Source: Lactiplantibacillus pentosus (lineage in GTDB: Bacteria > Bacillota > Bacilli > Lactobacillales > Lactobacillaceae). From it: a stretch of DNA of 64,000 bases. Location: positions 2,604,001-2,668,000 of the forward strand of contig NZ_CP032757.1 in assembly GCF_003641185.1 (NCBI RefSeq), in the 5' to 3' direction. The notes under the pieces are model-generated. The model saw only the letters and a list, made by a program, of their open reading frames with translations. It ran no database searches and was not told the DNA's origin. A program made the translations under genes and the position numbers. Shown here piece by piece: positions 44,159 through 53,455 of this stretch; position 1 is the first letter of the stretch, and every line of letters starts with the position of its first letter.

Positions 44159-45307
44159 CTAGTTTTCACCAACACCCCGTTGCAGGTCCCAATCCATATC
44201 CAGTGTCGATTGCGGGACGTATTGCCGGTTGAGCAATGCTAGCCACTGGCGCACGATTTTACTTAGGGTAAAGTCATGACTGCGGCGGCGGGCACGTTCA
44301 GCATAGTCTTGCCGGGTTTCTAAATCATGCAATAACGGCAACAACCCCTTCACAAAACCGTTCACATCGCGGGCTGGCGTCAAGACGCCATGCTGGCCTG
44401 CTTGTAAGTACTCTGCCGAACCGGTATTCCACATTGAGACGATTGGTAGCCCCATTGCCATGGCCTCACCCATCACTAGGGGCATTCCTTCCCAACGCGA
44501 GGTCATCATGAACACACTGGCCTTCTCGTAGTGTTGCCGTAACTCGGTATCCTTTAAAGCCCCGCGATAAATGATGCGTTCACGAACGTTCAACTCATCC
44601 ATCAACCGTTGGAAGGTCGCTAGTTGGTCATCAGGCCCGGAGCCCGCAACGGCGATTTGCCAGTCATCCGGGAGTGCGCGCGCCACCGCTAGCAGGTAGT
44701 CTAATCCTTTATGTTGTAAATCGATCCGTCCGGTATACGCAATCACATGCTGATTAAGGTCGGCTTGGTGGCCCTTAGGTTGCATGGTCGGCGGATTGTA
44801 GATCTTGACCGTATGTGAATTAAACCGTGAGTAGCCTTCCCAATCAGAATCGGTCAAGGTGACCACCGTATCAGCTGCCAGTAAGCCAGCAACTAATTCA
44901 TCGCGCATCTGCGCGTAATATTGATTCAAATAAATATCGACGTTGTTATGCATCCACGCAATCACGTTGACCCGCGGCAGCGCCCGCTTGATTGCCGGTG
45001 CAAAGCTCGTTAAGAGCCCGCCTGGTAAAATGACCGCATCATAGTGGCCCTCTTCTAAGGTCGCAACCAAGTCCGTGATTTGGGCCTCGTAGACTTGTAG
45101 CGGGGCCGCGCCAAAGTAATTTAACACAGTGGCACTAGCCGGCCGCCGAGCGGTAATCAGTGGCGCGGCGAGTTCATAAAAAGACCGTGGTTGCGCTAAA
45201 GAATAAAAGGTCACATCTGCTTGTGACGTCAATGCATTTCCGAGGACGGTCGTCGCACGTTTGACACCATCCATCACTAAATTTTCGACTGTAAGTAAGA
45301 TTTTCAT
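44159..45307 (-). CDS. GT4-type glycosyltransferase
   Basis: A 382-residue protein. It has the GT-B fold with IAYTGRIDLQHKGLDYLL, a YRGALKD segment, and SRWEGMPLVMGEAMAMGLPIVSMWNTGSAEYL, whose E-x7-E residues contact the nucleotide sugar. No membrane segment, so it acts in the cytoplasm. The ribosome site is weak; ATG 45307 or 45313 is possible. It could glycosylate a cell-wall polymer, lipid or protein. Neighbours do not reveal the acceptor. Confidence 0.85.
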   Translation of the reverse strand: MKILLTVENLVMDGVKRATTVLGNALTSQADVTFYSLAQPRSFYELAAPLITARRPASATVLNYFGAAPLQVYEAQITDLVATLEEGHYDAVILPGGLLTSFAPAIKRALPRVNVIAWMHNNVDIYLNQYYAQMRDELVAGLLAADTVVTLTDSDWEGYSRFNSHTVKIYNPPTMQPKGHQADLNQHVIAYTGRIDLQHKGLDYLLAVARALPDDWQIAVAGSGPDDQLATFQRLMDELNVRERIIYRGALKDTELRQHYEKASVFMMTSRWEGMPLVMGEAMAMGLPIVSMWNTGSAEYLQAGQHGVLTPARDVNGFVKGLLPLLHDLETRQDYAERARRRSHDFTLSKIVRQWLALLNRQYVPQSTLDMDWDLQRGVGEN

Positions 45308-45313
45308 CCGCAT

Positions 45314-45660
45314 CGTTGGCTAGTCCCAAATGACTAACCGCTCCTTTCCACTTATGCTTGGTTCATGGAACCGGAATTGGCGACGTTGAGGAATTAATTG
45401 GTCACACTCAATTCTTCATTAAATTCCCTTTGACATGCCAGCTAATATCAGTTTGGTTAGCTTATTATAACAGGTGTAATTAAAAAATAATTAGAATATG
45501 CTCTGAACACTTTCGACAGCTGATGGTTTACACAGCAAATTGTTAGTTTTCAGTGTCGTCAGTCATCTCCGGATATCAGAATAAAACGAACATCGGCAGC
45601 CAAGCAATGAGCCAGCGTCAGTCTTACTGCCACTAGAAGCTTCAGGATCTGTTTCAACGC
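45314..45660. other. intergenic stretch, nothing recognised
   Basis: About 350 bp between the glycosyltransferase gene start and the xpk terminator, with no gene seen. Confidence 0.4.
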
Positions 45661-45666
45661 AAAAAA

Positions 45667-45706
45667 CCGCCGTGATACCGGAGGCACAAGCCGGTATCAC
45701 GGCGGT
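45667..45706 (-). terminator. terminator of xpk
   Basis: CCGCCGTGATACCGG pairs with CCGGTATCACGGCGG; six T follow on the minus strand. Confidence 0.92.
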
Positions 45707-45728
45707 TCAGTTATCTTAAATGACTAGG

Positions 45729-48095
45729 TTATTTCAAACCTTTCCATTGCCAGTCGTTAACTTCTGGCAAGTCGGTTCCGGCGTCACGGATGTATGCGTT
45801 GTGTTTTGCAAGCATGTTATCCATGTCTTGAACAAAGGCTGCACCGGTGTTTTCCATTGCTGGTTGCGCCGCAATTGCAGATTTTGCTAAGTCGAAACGG
45901 TCCATTTGGTTCATGACCCGGACATCGAATGGTGTCGTAATGTCACCATTTTCACGGTAGCCATGCACGTGTAAGTTGTGGTTGTGACGATCAAAGAAGA
46001 TGTCACGAACCAGGTCTTCGTAACCATGGAAGGCGAAGACAACTGGTTTGTCCTTAGTGAAGTAATGGTCAAATTCAGCATCTGACAAGCCACGAGGGTC
46101 CTTTTCAGGGCTACGTAACTTCAAGATGTCGACCACGTTCACGAAACGAATCTTCATGTCTGGGAAGCTATCATGGAGCAATTGGATTGCAGCCAACGTT
46201 TCAAGCGTTGGTTCCGTTCCGGCAGCAGCAAACACGATATCTGGTTCGCTACCTTGGTCCGTGCTTGCCCAGTCAATGATACCAAGACCGTTGTCAACTA
46301 ATTGCTTAGCTTCTTCAATGCTGAACCATTGTTGACGTGGGTGCTTCGACGTAACCACGTAGTTGATCTTTTCTTGGCTACGGAAGATGACGTCCCCAAC
46401 AGCTAACAAGGAGTTGGCGTCGGCTGGTAAATATTCGCGGATATATTCAGGCTTCTTTTCAGCCAAATGAGTCAAGGCACCTGGATCTTGGTGGGTGTAC
46501 CCATTATGGTCTTGTTGGAACACAGTTGAAGCCGCGATAATGTTGAGTGACGGGTACTTCTTCCGCCAGTCAAGTTCGTTGGCCTTACGTAACCACTTGA
46601 AGTGTTGCGTCAACATTGAGTCGACAACCCGTAAGAAGGCTTCGTAACTTGCAAACAAGCCATGACGACCAGTTAAGACGTAACCTTCTAACCAACCTTC
46701 AGCTTGGTGTTCAGATAATTGAGCATCCAAGACCCGGCCAGCAGGTGCTTCGTATTGGTCACTATCTGGGTGAATATCTTCCATCCATTGACGGTTAGTG
46801 GTTTCAAAGACACCATATAACCGGTTTGACATGGTTTCATCAGGGCCAAATAACCGGAAGTTATCTGGGTTCTTCTTGATAACATCACGCAAGTAGTCTG
46901 ACCAAACGATCATATCTTGCTTAACGTTGGCACCATGCTTAGACGTATCAACGGCGTAATCACGGAAGTTAGGTAAGTTCAAGGCCTTTGGATCAACCCC
47001 ACCATTAGTGATTGGGTTAGCGGCCATCCGTGCATCGCCAGTTGGGATAATTTCTTTGATATCATCCTTCAAAGAACCATCTTCATTGAAGAGTTCCTTT
47101 GGTTGATATGATTCCAACCAGTCAACTAACGCATCGGCATGTTCCATGTCGGTTTGGTCAACAGGAATTGGAATTTGGTGAGCTCGGAATGAACCTTCGA
47201 TCTTGTCGCCATCCCATGACTTAGGACCAGTCCAGCCCTTAGGTGCGCGGAAGACGATCATCGGCCATACTGGTAAAGTAGCGTCATCGTTTTCACGAGC
47301 GTTCTTTTGAATGGCTTTGATCTTTTCGACGGCTTCATCCATGGCCTTAGCTAAAGCTGGGTGAACCTTTTCAGGATCGTCACCTTCAACAAAGATTGGT
47401 TCCCAGTTCATGCTTTCGAAGTATTGCTTGATCTTTTCATCAGAAGTCCGACCAAAAATCGTTGGGTTAGAAATCTTAAAGCCGTTAAGGTTCAAGATTG
47501 GTAACACTGCCCCATCGTTGATTGGGTTGATGAACTTCGTTGATTGCCATGAAGTTGCTAATGGGCCGGTTTCGGATTCCCCATCACCAACAACGACTGC
47601 GGCGATTTCATCAGGGTTGTCAAGGATTGCCCCAACACCGTGTGAAATTGAGTAACCAAGTTCGCCACCTTCGTGGATTGAGCCTGGTGTTTCAGGAGCA
47701 GCATGGGAAGCCACGCCACCTGGGAATGAGAATTGCTTGAAGAGTTTTTGCATCCCTTCAACATCCTGCGTAATTTCAGGATAAATATCCGTGTAAGTCC
47801 CATCAAGGTATGAGTTGGAGACCATCACTTGGCCACCATGACCTGGACCTTCAACGTAGAACATCTTCAAACCGTACTTGTTGATGACCCGGTTAAGATG
47901 CGCATAGATGAAGTTTTGGCCGGCAATCGTGCCCCAGTGACCGATTGGGTGAACCTTAACGTCACTAGCCTTTAATGGCCGTTGTAATAAAGGATTATCT
48001 TTTAAATAAAGTTGACCAACTGATAAATAGTTGGCAGCACGCCAGTACTTATCAACTTTTTGCAAATATGCTGGTGATGAGTAATCTGTAGACAT
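45729..48095 (-). CDS. xpk1: xylulose-5-phosphate/fructose-6-phosphate phosphoketolase
   Basis: A 788-residue ThDP enzyme, the expected family length. It cleaves xylulose 5-phosphate with phosphate to acetyl phosphate and glyceraldehyde 3-phosphate, the key step of heterofermentative and pentose metabolism. It shows [18 protein letters not shown], the active-site [18 protein letters not shown] as the ThDP motif, and conserved His residues in HQIPI and [15 protein letters not shown] 48095 follows AAGGAGTG. The promoter holds a cre box and a palindrome shared with the neighbouring GntR regulator gene. Confidence 0.95.
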   Translation of the reverse strand: MSTDYSSPAYLQKVDKYWRAANYLSVGQLYLKDNPLLQRPLKASDVKVHPIGHWGTIAGQNFIYAHLNRVINKYGLKMFYVEGPGHGGQVMVSNSYLDGTYTDIYPEITQDVEGMQKLFKQFSFPGGVASHAAPETPGSIHEGGELGYSISHGVGAILDNPDEIAAVVVGDGESETGPLATSWQSTKFINPINDGAVLPILNLNGFKISNPTIFGRTSDEKIKQYFESMNWEPIFVEGDDPEKVHPALAKAMDEAVEKIKAIQKNARENDDATLPVWPMIVFRAPKGWTGPKSWDGDKIEGSFRAHQIPIPVDQTDMEHADALVDWLESYQPKELFNEDGSLKDDIKEIIPTGDARMAANPITNGGVDPKALNLPNFRDYAVDTSKHGANVKQDMIVWSDYLRDVIKKNPDNFRLFGPDETMSNRLYGVFETTNRQWMEDIHPDSDQYEAPAGRVLDAQLSEHQAEGWLEGYVLTGRHGLFASYEAFLRVVDSMLTQHFKWLRKANELDWRKKYPSLNIIAASTVFQQDHNGYTHQDPGALTHLAEKKPEYIREYLPADANSLLAVGDVIFRSQEKINYVVTSKHPRQQWFSIEEAKQLVDNGLGIIDWASTDQGSEPDIVFAAAGTEPTLETLAAIQLLHDSFPDMKIRFVNVVDILKLRSPEKDPRGLSDAEFDHYFTKDKPVVFAFHGYEDLVRDIFFDRHNHNLHVHGYRENGDITTPFDVRVMNQMDRFDLAKSAIAAQPAMENTGAAFVQDMDNMLAKHNAYIRDAGTDLPEVNDWQWKGLK

Positions 48096-48145
48096 TTTCA
48101 AAACACTCCTTAATTTGCTTTTTGCTTGAACGTTAGCTGTTTAGC

Positions 48146-48159
48146 TGTTATCGTTTACA
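48146..48159. promoter_or_regulatory. cre (CcpA) site of xpk
   Basis: TGTTATCGTTTACA; its complement TGTAAACGATAACA matches the cre consensus fully. It lies just downstream of the -10. Confidence 0.75.
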
Positions 48160-48165
48160 AGTTCT

Positions 48166-48193
48166 ATTCTACCAAGTTATTTTTAAAAATCAA
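48166..48193 (-). promoter_or_regulatory. xpk promoter
   Basis: Minus strand TTGATT (48193-48188), 16-bp spacer, TAGAAT (48171-48166), about 70 nt upstream of the start codon. Confidence 0.6.
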
Positions 48194-48203
48194 CCTTTTT
48201 GTT

Positions 48204-48221
48204 AATTGGAACGGTCCAATT
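48204..48221. promoter_or_regulatory. palindromic operator upstream of the xpk promoter
   Basis: AATTGGAACGGTCCAATT is nearly perfectly palindromic. Related half-sites occur upstream of the GntR gene at 49132-49149 and 49154-49164. Confidence 0.6.
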
Positions 48222-48234
48222 TTTAAAAAATTCG

Positions 48235-48273
48235 CAAAAAATGAGGCGTATCCCTTGGGACGCCTCATTTTTT
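48235..48273. terminator. bidirectional terminator between GntR and xpk genes
   Basis: AAAATGAGGCGT/ACGCCTCATTTT stem with T-runs on both strands. Confidence 0.85.
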
Positions 48274-48343
48274 AATTCGTAAATTTTTTTGAACTTGATC
48301 ACTTATACGGCCTAAATGTGACCCAAATTGTCCCGGCCGCTAA

Positions 48344-49069
48344 TTAATTATTCGTCGAAACGAACGTCGTGTACTTCATATACTGATAATGCAGACGCAT
48401 GTTGGACACTTCAAACGGCGTCCCATCATCCAAGAAGAAAATCCCACTCATCAATCCGACCGGTTCGTTTGGCTTGAGGTGCAGCAATTCTTGGTCGTTG
48501 GCATTCGACGCATCCGCCGCAATCGACAAGAACGACTTGGTGACCGCAGCGTGCAACGTCTCCTGAACATAGTTAAAAATCGAGCCACTGACGACTTGCC
48601 GGTTCAACTGCGGCACGAGTTTGATTGGAATATAGCCACTCTCGATCATGAATGGTTGGTCATCCAGCAAACGTAAGCGCTTAATTTCATAAACAAATTC
48701 ATCTGCGGTTAAAAATAAGTCCTGTTGCAACTCTTGACTTGCAGGAATGACCCGAAAGTCTAATAATTGAATACTAGGCTTAGCACCTTCAGTGTTCAAA
48801 CTATCCGTAATTCCTAAATTTGTCCCTTCGTATTTAAATGAAGATTGATTTTTAAGATATAATGGATTAATGAACGTTCCCGAGCCGCGCTTCTTGAAAA
48901 TCAGGCCCTTATTCGCTAGCACATTTAAGGCCCGTTTAATTGAGCTCCGACTTACTTGGTACTGTTCGCTAAGACTACGTTCATCCGGTAGCTTTTTATC
49001 AACAAATTCATTCGCCATGATACGTTTATTCAAATCAGTAATGACTTGTTGATAGACTAAGTCAGCCAC
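48344..49069 (-). CDS. GntR/HutC-family regulator with UTRA domain, likely regulator of xpk
   Basis: A 241-residue protein. Residues about 1-70 form a winged helix (VYQQVITDLNKRIMANEF, LPDERSLSEQYQVSRSSIKRALNVLANKG), and about 85-240 a UTRA effector domain (FVYEIKRLRLLDDQPFMIESGYIP). GTG 49069 follows AAAGGAGGG at a normal distance. Sites related to the xpk operator lie upstream of it, so it probably controls itself and xpk. Effector may be a sugar phosphate. Confidence 0.85.
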   Translation of the reverse strand: MADLVYQQVITDLNKRIMANEFVDKKLPDERSLSEQYQVSRSSIKRALNVLANKGLIFKKRGSGTFINPLYLKNQSSFKYEGTNLGITDSLNTEGAKPSIQLLDFRVIPASQELQQDLFLTADEFVYEIKRLRLLDDQPFMIESGYIPIKLVPQLNRQVVSGSIFNYVQETLHAAVTKSFLSIAADASNANDQELLHLKPNEPVGLMSGIFFLDDGTPFEVSNMRLHYQYMKYTTFVSTNN

Positions 49070-49131
49070 GTTAATCCCTCCTTTGAGCTTATTTCGTAAC
49101 TCAAGTATAGCAGAATTAATTGGCTTTGGGT

Positions 49132-49164
49132 GAATTGTTCCGGTCCATTTTATAAATTGGACCG
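49132..49164. promoter_or_regulatory. two half-conserved copies of the GntR operator
   Basis: AATTGTTCCGGTCCATTT (49132-49149) and AATTGGACCGT (49154-49164) resemble the palindrome at 48204. They lie between the GntR gene and the divergent YbaK gene. Confidence 0.5.
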
Positions 49165-49192
49165 TATTTTTAATAAATGTGAGGTAAATAGT

Positions 49193-49696
49193 ATGTCTAA
49201 AAAGAAGAAAAAAGACCAATTAGGTAAGACGCTGGTTGAAAAAATTCTGGATAAAGCCAACATTAGTTATCAACAATACGAGTTTCCAACCGAAACTGAA
49301 GGCGACGTTCAACAATTACAAGTCGACCATCTCGGTGTCGATGAACATCATATTTACAAAACGCTGGCGTTGACTGGTAACAAGACTGGCCCGGTCGTTG
49401 GCGTGCTCCCCTTGGATGAGCATCTCAGCTACAAGAAACTCGCCAAGTTATCCGGTAACAAGAAGGTTGGCATGATTCCGCTCAAGGATTTGGAACGCAC
49501 GACTGGTTACCAACACGGCGCGAATACCCCTGTCGGCATCTGGGAGACTAAAAAGTTTCCGATTTACATCGATGAAGTCGCCAAGCAACAAGGCAAGATT
49601 TTGGTTTCATCAGGTAAGATCGGTCGTTCGATTGAAATTGACGCTGATGATTTACGCAAACTCGTCCATGGGACCTTTGGCGCAATAACGGAGTGA
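49193..49696 (+). CDS. ybaK: YbaK/EbsC-family aminoacyl-tRNA deacylase
   Basis: A 167-residue protein of usual length. It shows HHIYKTLALTGN with the catalytic Lys, VVGVLPLDEHLSYKKLAKLSGNKKVGM, and GIWETKKFPIYIDE near the C-terminus. It hydrolyses Cys-tRNA(Pro). A lysine-rich start (SKKKKKDQ) precedes the fold. ATG 49193 follows GTGAGG; a longer in-frame start at 49130 overlaps the operators and lacks a ribosome site. The membrane metalloprotease gene starts 4 bp after its stop. Confidence 0.9.
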   Translation: MSKKKKKDQLGKTLVEKILDKANISYQQYEFPTETEGDVQQLQVDHLGVDEHHIYKTLALTGNKTGPVVGVLPLDEHLSYKKLAKLSGNKKVGMIPLKDLERTTGYQHGANTPVGIWETKKFPIYIDEVAKQQGKILVSSGKIGRSIEIDADDLRKLVHGTFGAITE

Positions 49697-49700
49697 CCTT

Positions 49701-50480
49701 GTGGAAAACTTATTTAAAAATAACGGCCTGGCGCTACTGATTTTGATTGGCGTCCCCGGGGTGTTTGCTTGGCTGCTCACACTGGTCAATCGTCAGACCA
49801 AAGCTAACTTAGTCAACCACTACGGCATCAATAGTCAGGTCTACTGTGGCTTTCTCGGCATCATCATTCACGAGCTCAGCCATTTGATCGTCGCCCTGAT
49901 CTTTCGGCATGGCATCCACTCGGTACGCTTACTGAAGTTGCCACGCCTGCACCAAGTCGACGATTCCGATGAAGCAATGGCGTTAGGCTACGTCAATCAC
50001 ACTTGGAATCGGCACAGCCTCTATCAGGTCATCGGTAACCTGTTCATTGGCGTCGCACCCATCTTTGGTTGTACCGCGGCGTTGCTCGGATTGGACCGCC
50101 TACTTGCACCCGGGCTATTCCGCGCTGTCTTTTTAATCGCCGATACGCCTGAACAACCTCAGTGGACAGCCAGTCTGCACGCGCTCACCACGACGCCGGT
50201 CAGTTGGTGGCAAGCCCTGCTACTATTGTTTTTGACCCTGACGATCGTCATCGGGGGCTTCGACCTGAGCCCGGCGGATTATCAAAATAGCGCGATTGGG
50301 CTGTACAGTACGGTCGGACTGATTATTGTGATCACCAGTATTTTGACGCTCATTGGCATCACGGGGTGGTTACACCAGTTGGTCACCTGGGGATTATTGG
50401 TCGCCATGATTCTGAGCTACTCGCTCCTACTTTCACTGATTGTCATGGCAGTGACCCGTTTGCTCAGTAACCGGGCTTAA
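49701..50480 (+). CDS. M50-like membrane metalloprotease-type protein
   Basis: A 259-residue protein with about six membrane segments. H57-E-L-S-H61 in IIIHELSHLIVAL lies inside a membrane segment, as in site-2 proteases. A later segment has GNLFIGVAPIFG and FDLSPADYQNS, possible counterparts of the conserved Asn/Pro and Asp regions, though the classic LDG is not seen. GTG 49701 follows GGAGTG. It is coupled to ybaK (4 bp). Activity and substrate are unknown. Confidence 0.75.
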   Translation: MENLFKNNGLALLILIGVPGVFAWLLTLVNRQTKANLVNHYGINSQVYCGFLGIIIHELSHLIVALIFRHGIHSVRLLKLPRLHQVDDSDEAMALGYVNHTWNRHSLYQVIGNLFIGVAPIFGCTAALLGLDRLLAPGLFRAVFLIADTPEQPQWTASLHALTTTPVSWWQALLLLFLTLTIVIGGFDLSPADYQNSAIGLYSTVGLIIVITSILTLIGITGWLHQLVTWGLLVAMILSYSLLLSLIVMAVTRLLSNRA

Positions 50481-50496
50481 GTCTCATTTCGTATCT

Positions 50497-50546
50497 AAAA
50501 CGGGGTTCCTTGCAGCTTTTGAAATGCTTGCAAGGAACCCCGTTTT
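50497..50546 (+). terminator. strong rho-independent terminator
   Basis: AAAACGGGGTTCCTTGCA pairs with TGCAAGGAACCCCGTTTT. Confidence 0.92.
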
Positions 50547-50661
50547 AATTTTCGCCATTTACTGATTGTGCTGACTGTTAAATCGCATTGAACCAAACAC
50601 GGTTAGTCAGGTCGTTAGTCCCTAGTCTTCACAACCAAAGACTACGACCTGACCACGACGC

Positions 50662-51459
50662 TTATCTAATCGAATCACCTGTGGTATGGGCCCGTTGACT
50701 CGATTGCCAACGCCAAAGTCCCCAAATAGCCACAACAATCACCAACCCGATGACCGCTGCCCAGAAGACCTGAACATTAGTCACGATTCGCAACGGCGTC
50801 ATTATCTGCACGATCGACCAACAATTGTTCAGCATGTGAATCATAATTGGCACTAAGATCGATTTAGTCAACCAGTACGCCGTCGCCAGGACCCAACCCA
50901 TGCCGGCATAGACCAACCATTCATAGACAGTCTTCGTCTGGTGAATTAATCCAAATAACGCGCCACTAACTAGAATGGCCAGCCATCCGGCCCGGGGTTG
51001 AAAGAAATAATCCATCAAGACGCCCCGAAATGTCAATTCTTCCATGATGGGACCGACAATTCCCATCGTAAGTAGCCACAGTGGCAACGGGGCGCGTTTC
51101 AAGAGGCCTTCAATCGTTGCCTGGTTCTCAGTGATAGGTATCAGCAATCCAATCCCCACATTAACAATCAAAAACACTAACAGACCAACCAAGATTGCCA
51201 ACCAATGACGCTTCAATGACCATTGCTGCCGCTGAATCGGCCGACCACCGCGATAAATGTACCAGGCCGCACCGACCGTGATCAAGCTGATGATCAGCGC
51301 CGCCACAAATAAACCAGTCTGAAAGCCAACATCTCCGCTCCGATTCCGACTAAATTCCACGATGGTCATTGGAATATCAGTCAATTGAATCAATAGGTAG
51401 ATCATGACTAACTTAAAAATCGCAACTGGCAAGCCTTGTATTTTGAATATTTTCCCCAT
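50662..51459 (-). CDS. CPBP-family intramembrane metalloprotease (CAAX-type)
   Basis: A 265-residue protein with about eight membrane segments. Conserved motifs are EELTFRG (Glu-Glu...Arg), FGLIHQ (His) and HMLNN (His-x3-Asn), the three ligand groups of CPBP (Abi) proteases. In lactobacilli such proteins are linked to bacteriocin self-immunity; no bacteriocin gene is adjacent. ATG 51459 follows TGGAGGG. Confidence 0.9.
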   Translation of the reverse strand: MGKIFKIQGLPVAIFKLVMIYLLIQLTDIPMTIVEFSRNRSGDVGFQTGLFVAALIISLITVGAAWYIYRGGRPIQRQQWSLKRHWLAILVGLLVFLIVNVGIGLLIPITENQATIEGLLKRAPLPLWLLTMGIVGPIMEELTFRGVLMDYFFQPRAGWLAILVSGALFGLIHQTKTVYEWLVYAGMGWVLATAYWLTKSILVPIMIHMLNNCWSIVQIMTPLRIVTNVQVFWAAVIGLVIVVAIWGLWRWQSSQRAHTTGDSIR

Positions 51460-51768
51460 TTAACACCCTCCAAAACTTTGACCGGTTGGACTCACTGGCC
51501 CAGCATTAGTGCTGCCACCAGATGAGTCCCCCGTCAATTTTTAATTGATTGCGCTATCATTACGCCGCGTCTTAAACACTTTAGCGGTCAACAGCGGCAA
51601 TCACTTGCGTTAATTCCATTCTACCGAATAATGCAGATCAATAGGGATTATTTTTATTAACGTCCGCAAATGCCTGATTAACGTTCACAAAGCAACTACA
51701 TTTGAAGAACGCGTGATGCAGTCAAGCATGTTCTGATTAACCATTACACCACCAACCTCAAGCCACAC
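51460..51768. other. intergenic stretch, nothing recognised
   Basis: About 310 bp upstream of the CPBP gene. It should hold that gene's promoter, but none stood out clearly. Confidence 0.35.
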
Positions 51769-51805
51769 AAAAACGACCAAGGTTGCTGTGTTCCCTGGCC
51801 GTTTT
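51769..51805 (-). terminator. terminator of the HD-hydrolase gene
   Basis: AAAACGACCAAGG/CCTGGCCGTTTT stem before a T-run on the minus strand. Confidence 0.7.
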
Positions 51806-51858
51806 GACTTTAATATTCAGTTCAACGGAATCAACGCATGCTAACTGGCTCGCGCCAC

Positions 51859-52512
51859 TTATTCGTCATCCGCGGTCCATTCCGCCTTGAATTGGTCCAC
51901 AAACGCCCGCATGACGTCGGTCCGCCGCTTGGCTAACGCCTTGGCCGCCGGAGTGTTCATCATGTCAGCCAGCTTGAACAACTTCTCATAAAAATGATTG
52001 ATGGCCGTTCCTGGTTGTTGTCGATACTGTTCCTTAGTCAGGTGCTCGCGCGGTGCAATCGCCGGGTCATAAATTTTCTCACCGACGTGGCCCGAGTAAT
52101 ACAAAGCCCGCGCGATACCAATCGCACCAATCGCGTCTAATCGATCTGCATCTTGCACGATTTGACCTTCTAATGACAATTTTTGCGCGCCATTTAATGA
52201 CTTGCTAAATGACATGTGGTCGATAATATCAAAAATCGCCGTTTGATCAGCAGTCGAAACCCCAAGTTCACTCAACTGGTCAGCTAAGTCGTGGTGGGCC
52301 TGTTCAGGATCAGCCATCAACTTATCATCGATCACGTCATGGAGCCAGGCCGCAGCGAGGGTCAAATTCAAGTTGGCCTGTTCAGCTTGAGCCAAACGCC
52401 GTGCTAAGCGGTTGACCCGCTCCAGATGGTCGCTGCCGTGGCCACTATGATCCTGCGCCAACTTTTGTCGTGCGTAGGTTCGAATGGCCGTTAATTGTGT
52501 TTCGGTTATCAT
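51859..52512 (-). CDS. HD-domain phosphohydrolase (YedJ-like)
   Basis: A 217-residue protein. DHSGHGSDHLERVNRLA, AAAWLHDVIDDKL and IVQDADRLDAIGAIG give the H...HD...D pattern of metal-dependent HD hydrolases. The substrate is probably a nucleotide or phosphoester. ATG 52512 follows GGGTGAG. It starts 9 bp after the LytTR regulator gene and is co-transcribed with it. Confidence 0.88.
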   Translation of the reverse strand: MITETQLTAIRTYARQKLAQDHSGHGSDHLERVNRLARRLAQAEQANLNLTLAAAWLHDVIDDKLMADPEQAHHDLADQLSELGVSTADQTAIFDIIDHMSFSKSLNGAQKLSLEGQIVQDADRLDAIGAIGIARALYYSGHVGEKIYDPAIAPREHLTKEQYRQQPGTAINHFYEKLFKLADMMNTPAAKALAKRRTDVMRAFVDQFKAEWTADDE

Positions 52513-52521
52513 CCACTCACC

Positions 52522-53271
52522 CTATTCTTGTGTTTGATAGTACGCCTTTAATTTCTTGATCGTCCCACGGCTAAAGGTTAAGTGGTCTCGATTGTCCATA
52601 CTAATGACACCCTTGTTAAAGTCCACCGTAATCACGTGTTCAAGATTTAAGGCATAGCTTTGAAACTCGTTGAAGAATCGCATCGCCGTCAACTGCTGCT
52701 TAATCGTATTCAAATTCTTATGTACGACATAAGATTGTGAGGTCGTCACGATGCGGGTCGTCCGCAGACCATGGACCTTCTCACAATAAACGATATCTTT
52801 GAGTTTCAAGGTCAATAATAACGCGCCACTTCTTAAAGTTAAAGTCGGTTCTGCCGACCGCTCAAGCGTGACCAACCGCTTCTTGACCACTTCCAAGACT
52901 TGTTGGACTTGGGGCACAAATTTGGTTTCATCGAACATGTTCGCCTTTGAAATGAACCCGGTCGGCGTCGTCATCGCGCTCAACGTCTCTGGCATCATGT
53001 CATCTCGAATCGTGACATACACGACAAACCCATCTGGATCATAGTCGCGAATTTTTGAAGCAAGTTGAATCCCATTAATTTCACGCTGTAACACAATATC
53101 TAAAAAATAAAGATTTGGTCCGCCACCATTTTTGACCGCTGCCAACACATCAGCTGGCTGCCAAGCCGAAACGAGCTCATAATTAAAATGCAATGCATCT
53201 AGCTGTTTCGTAATGATGTCGTTTAACCAGAGACGTTGCTGTTCCTGATCGTCACTGATAAAAACCTTCAT
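52522..53271 (-). CDS. LytTR-type response regulator (AgrA/ComE-like), orphan
   Basis: A 249-residue protein. Residues 1-125 form a receiver domain (MKVFISDDQEQQ; phospho-acceptor Asp in LYFLDIVLQ; VYVTIRDD), and about 145-245 a LytTR DNA-binding domain (DIVYCEKVHGLRTTRIVT). These regulators usually pair with a membrane histidine kinase and peptide pheromone, but no kinase or pheromone gene is nearby. ATG 53271 follows GGGAAGAG. It is first in a two-gene operon with the HD hydrolase. Confidence 0.88.
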   Translation of the reverse strand: MKVFISDDQEQQRLWLNDIITKQLDALHFNYELVSAWQPADVLAAVKNGGGPNLYFLDIVLQREINGIQLASKIRDYDPDGFVVYVTIRDDMMPETLSAMTTPTGFISKANMFDETKFVPQVQQVLEVVKKRLVTLERSAEPTLTLRSGALLLTLKLKDIVYCEKVHGLRTTRIVTTSQSYVVHKNLNTIKQQLTAMRFFNEFQSYALNLEHVITVDFNKGVISMDNRDHLTFSRGTIKKLKAYYQTQE

Positions 53272-53455
53272 ATCAATCACTCTTCCCAATGTAAAGCAGA
53301 TTAACAAACTAACCACCCAATACTAAAATCTGCTCTACGCCCATTTAAATTGTTTACAATCAGCCTTTATCATACTAAAGCCCCGTCATTCCAGCAACTA
53401 AAAAAACGTCGGTCAGCTAAATAAAACTGTGAAATCAGCTCACCCACGTTAGATG

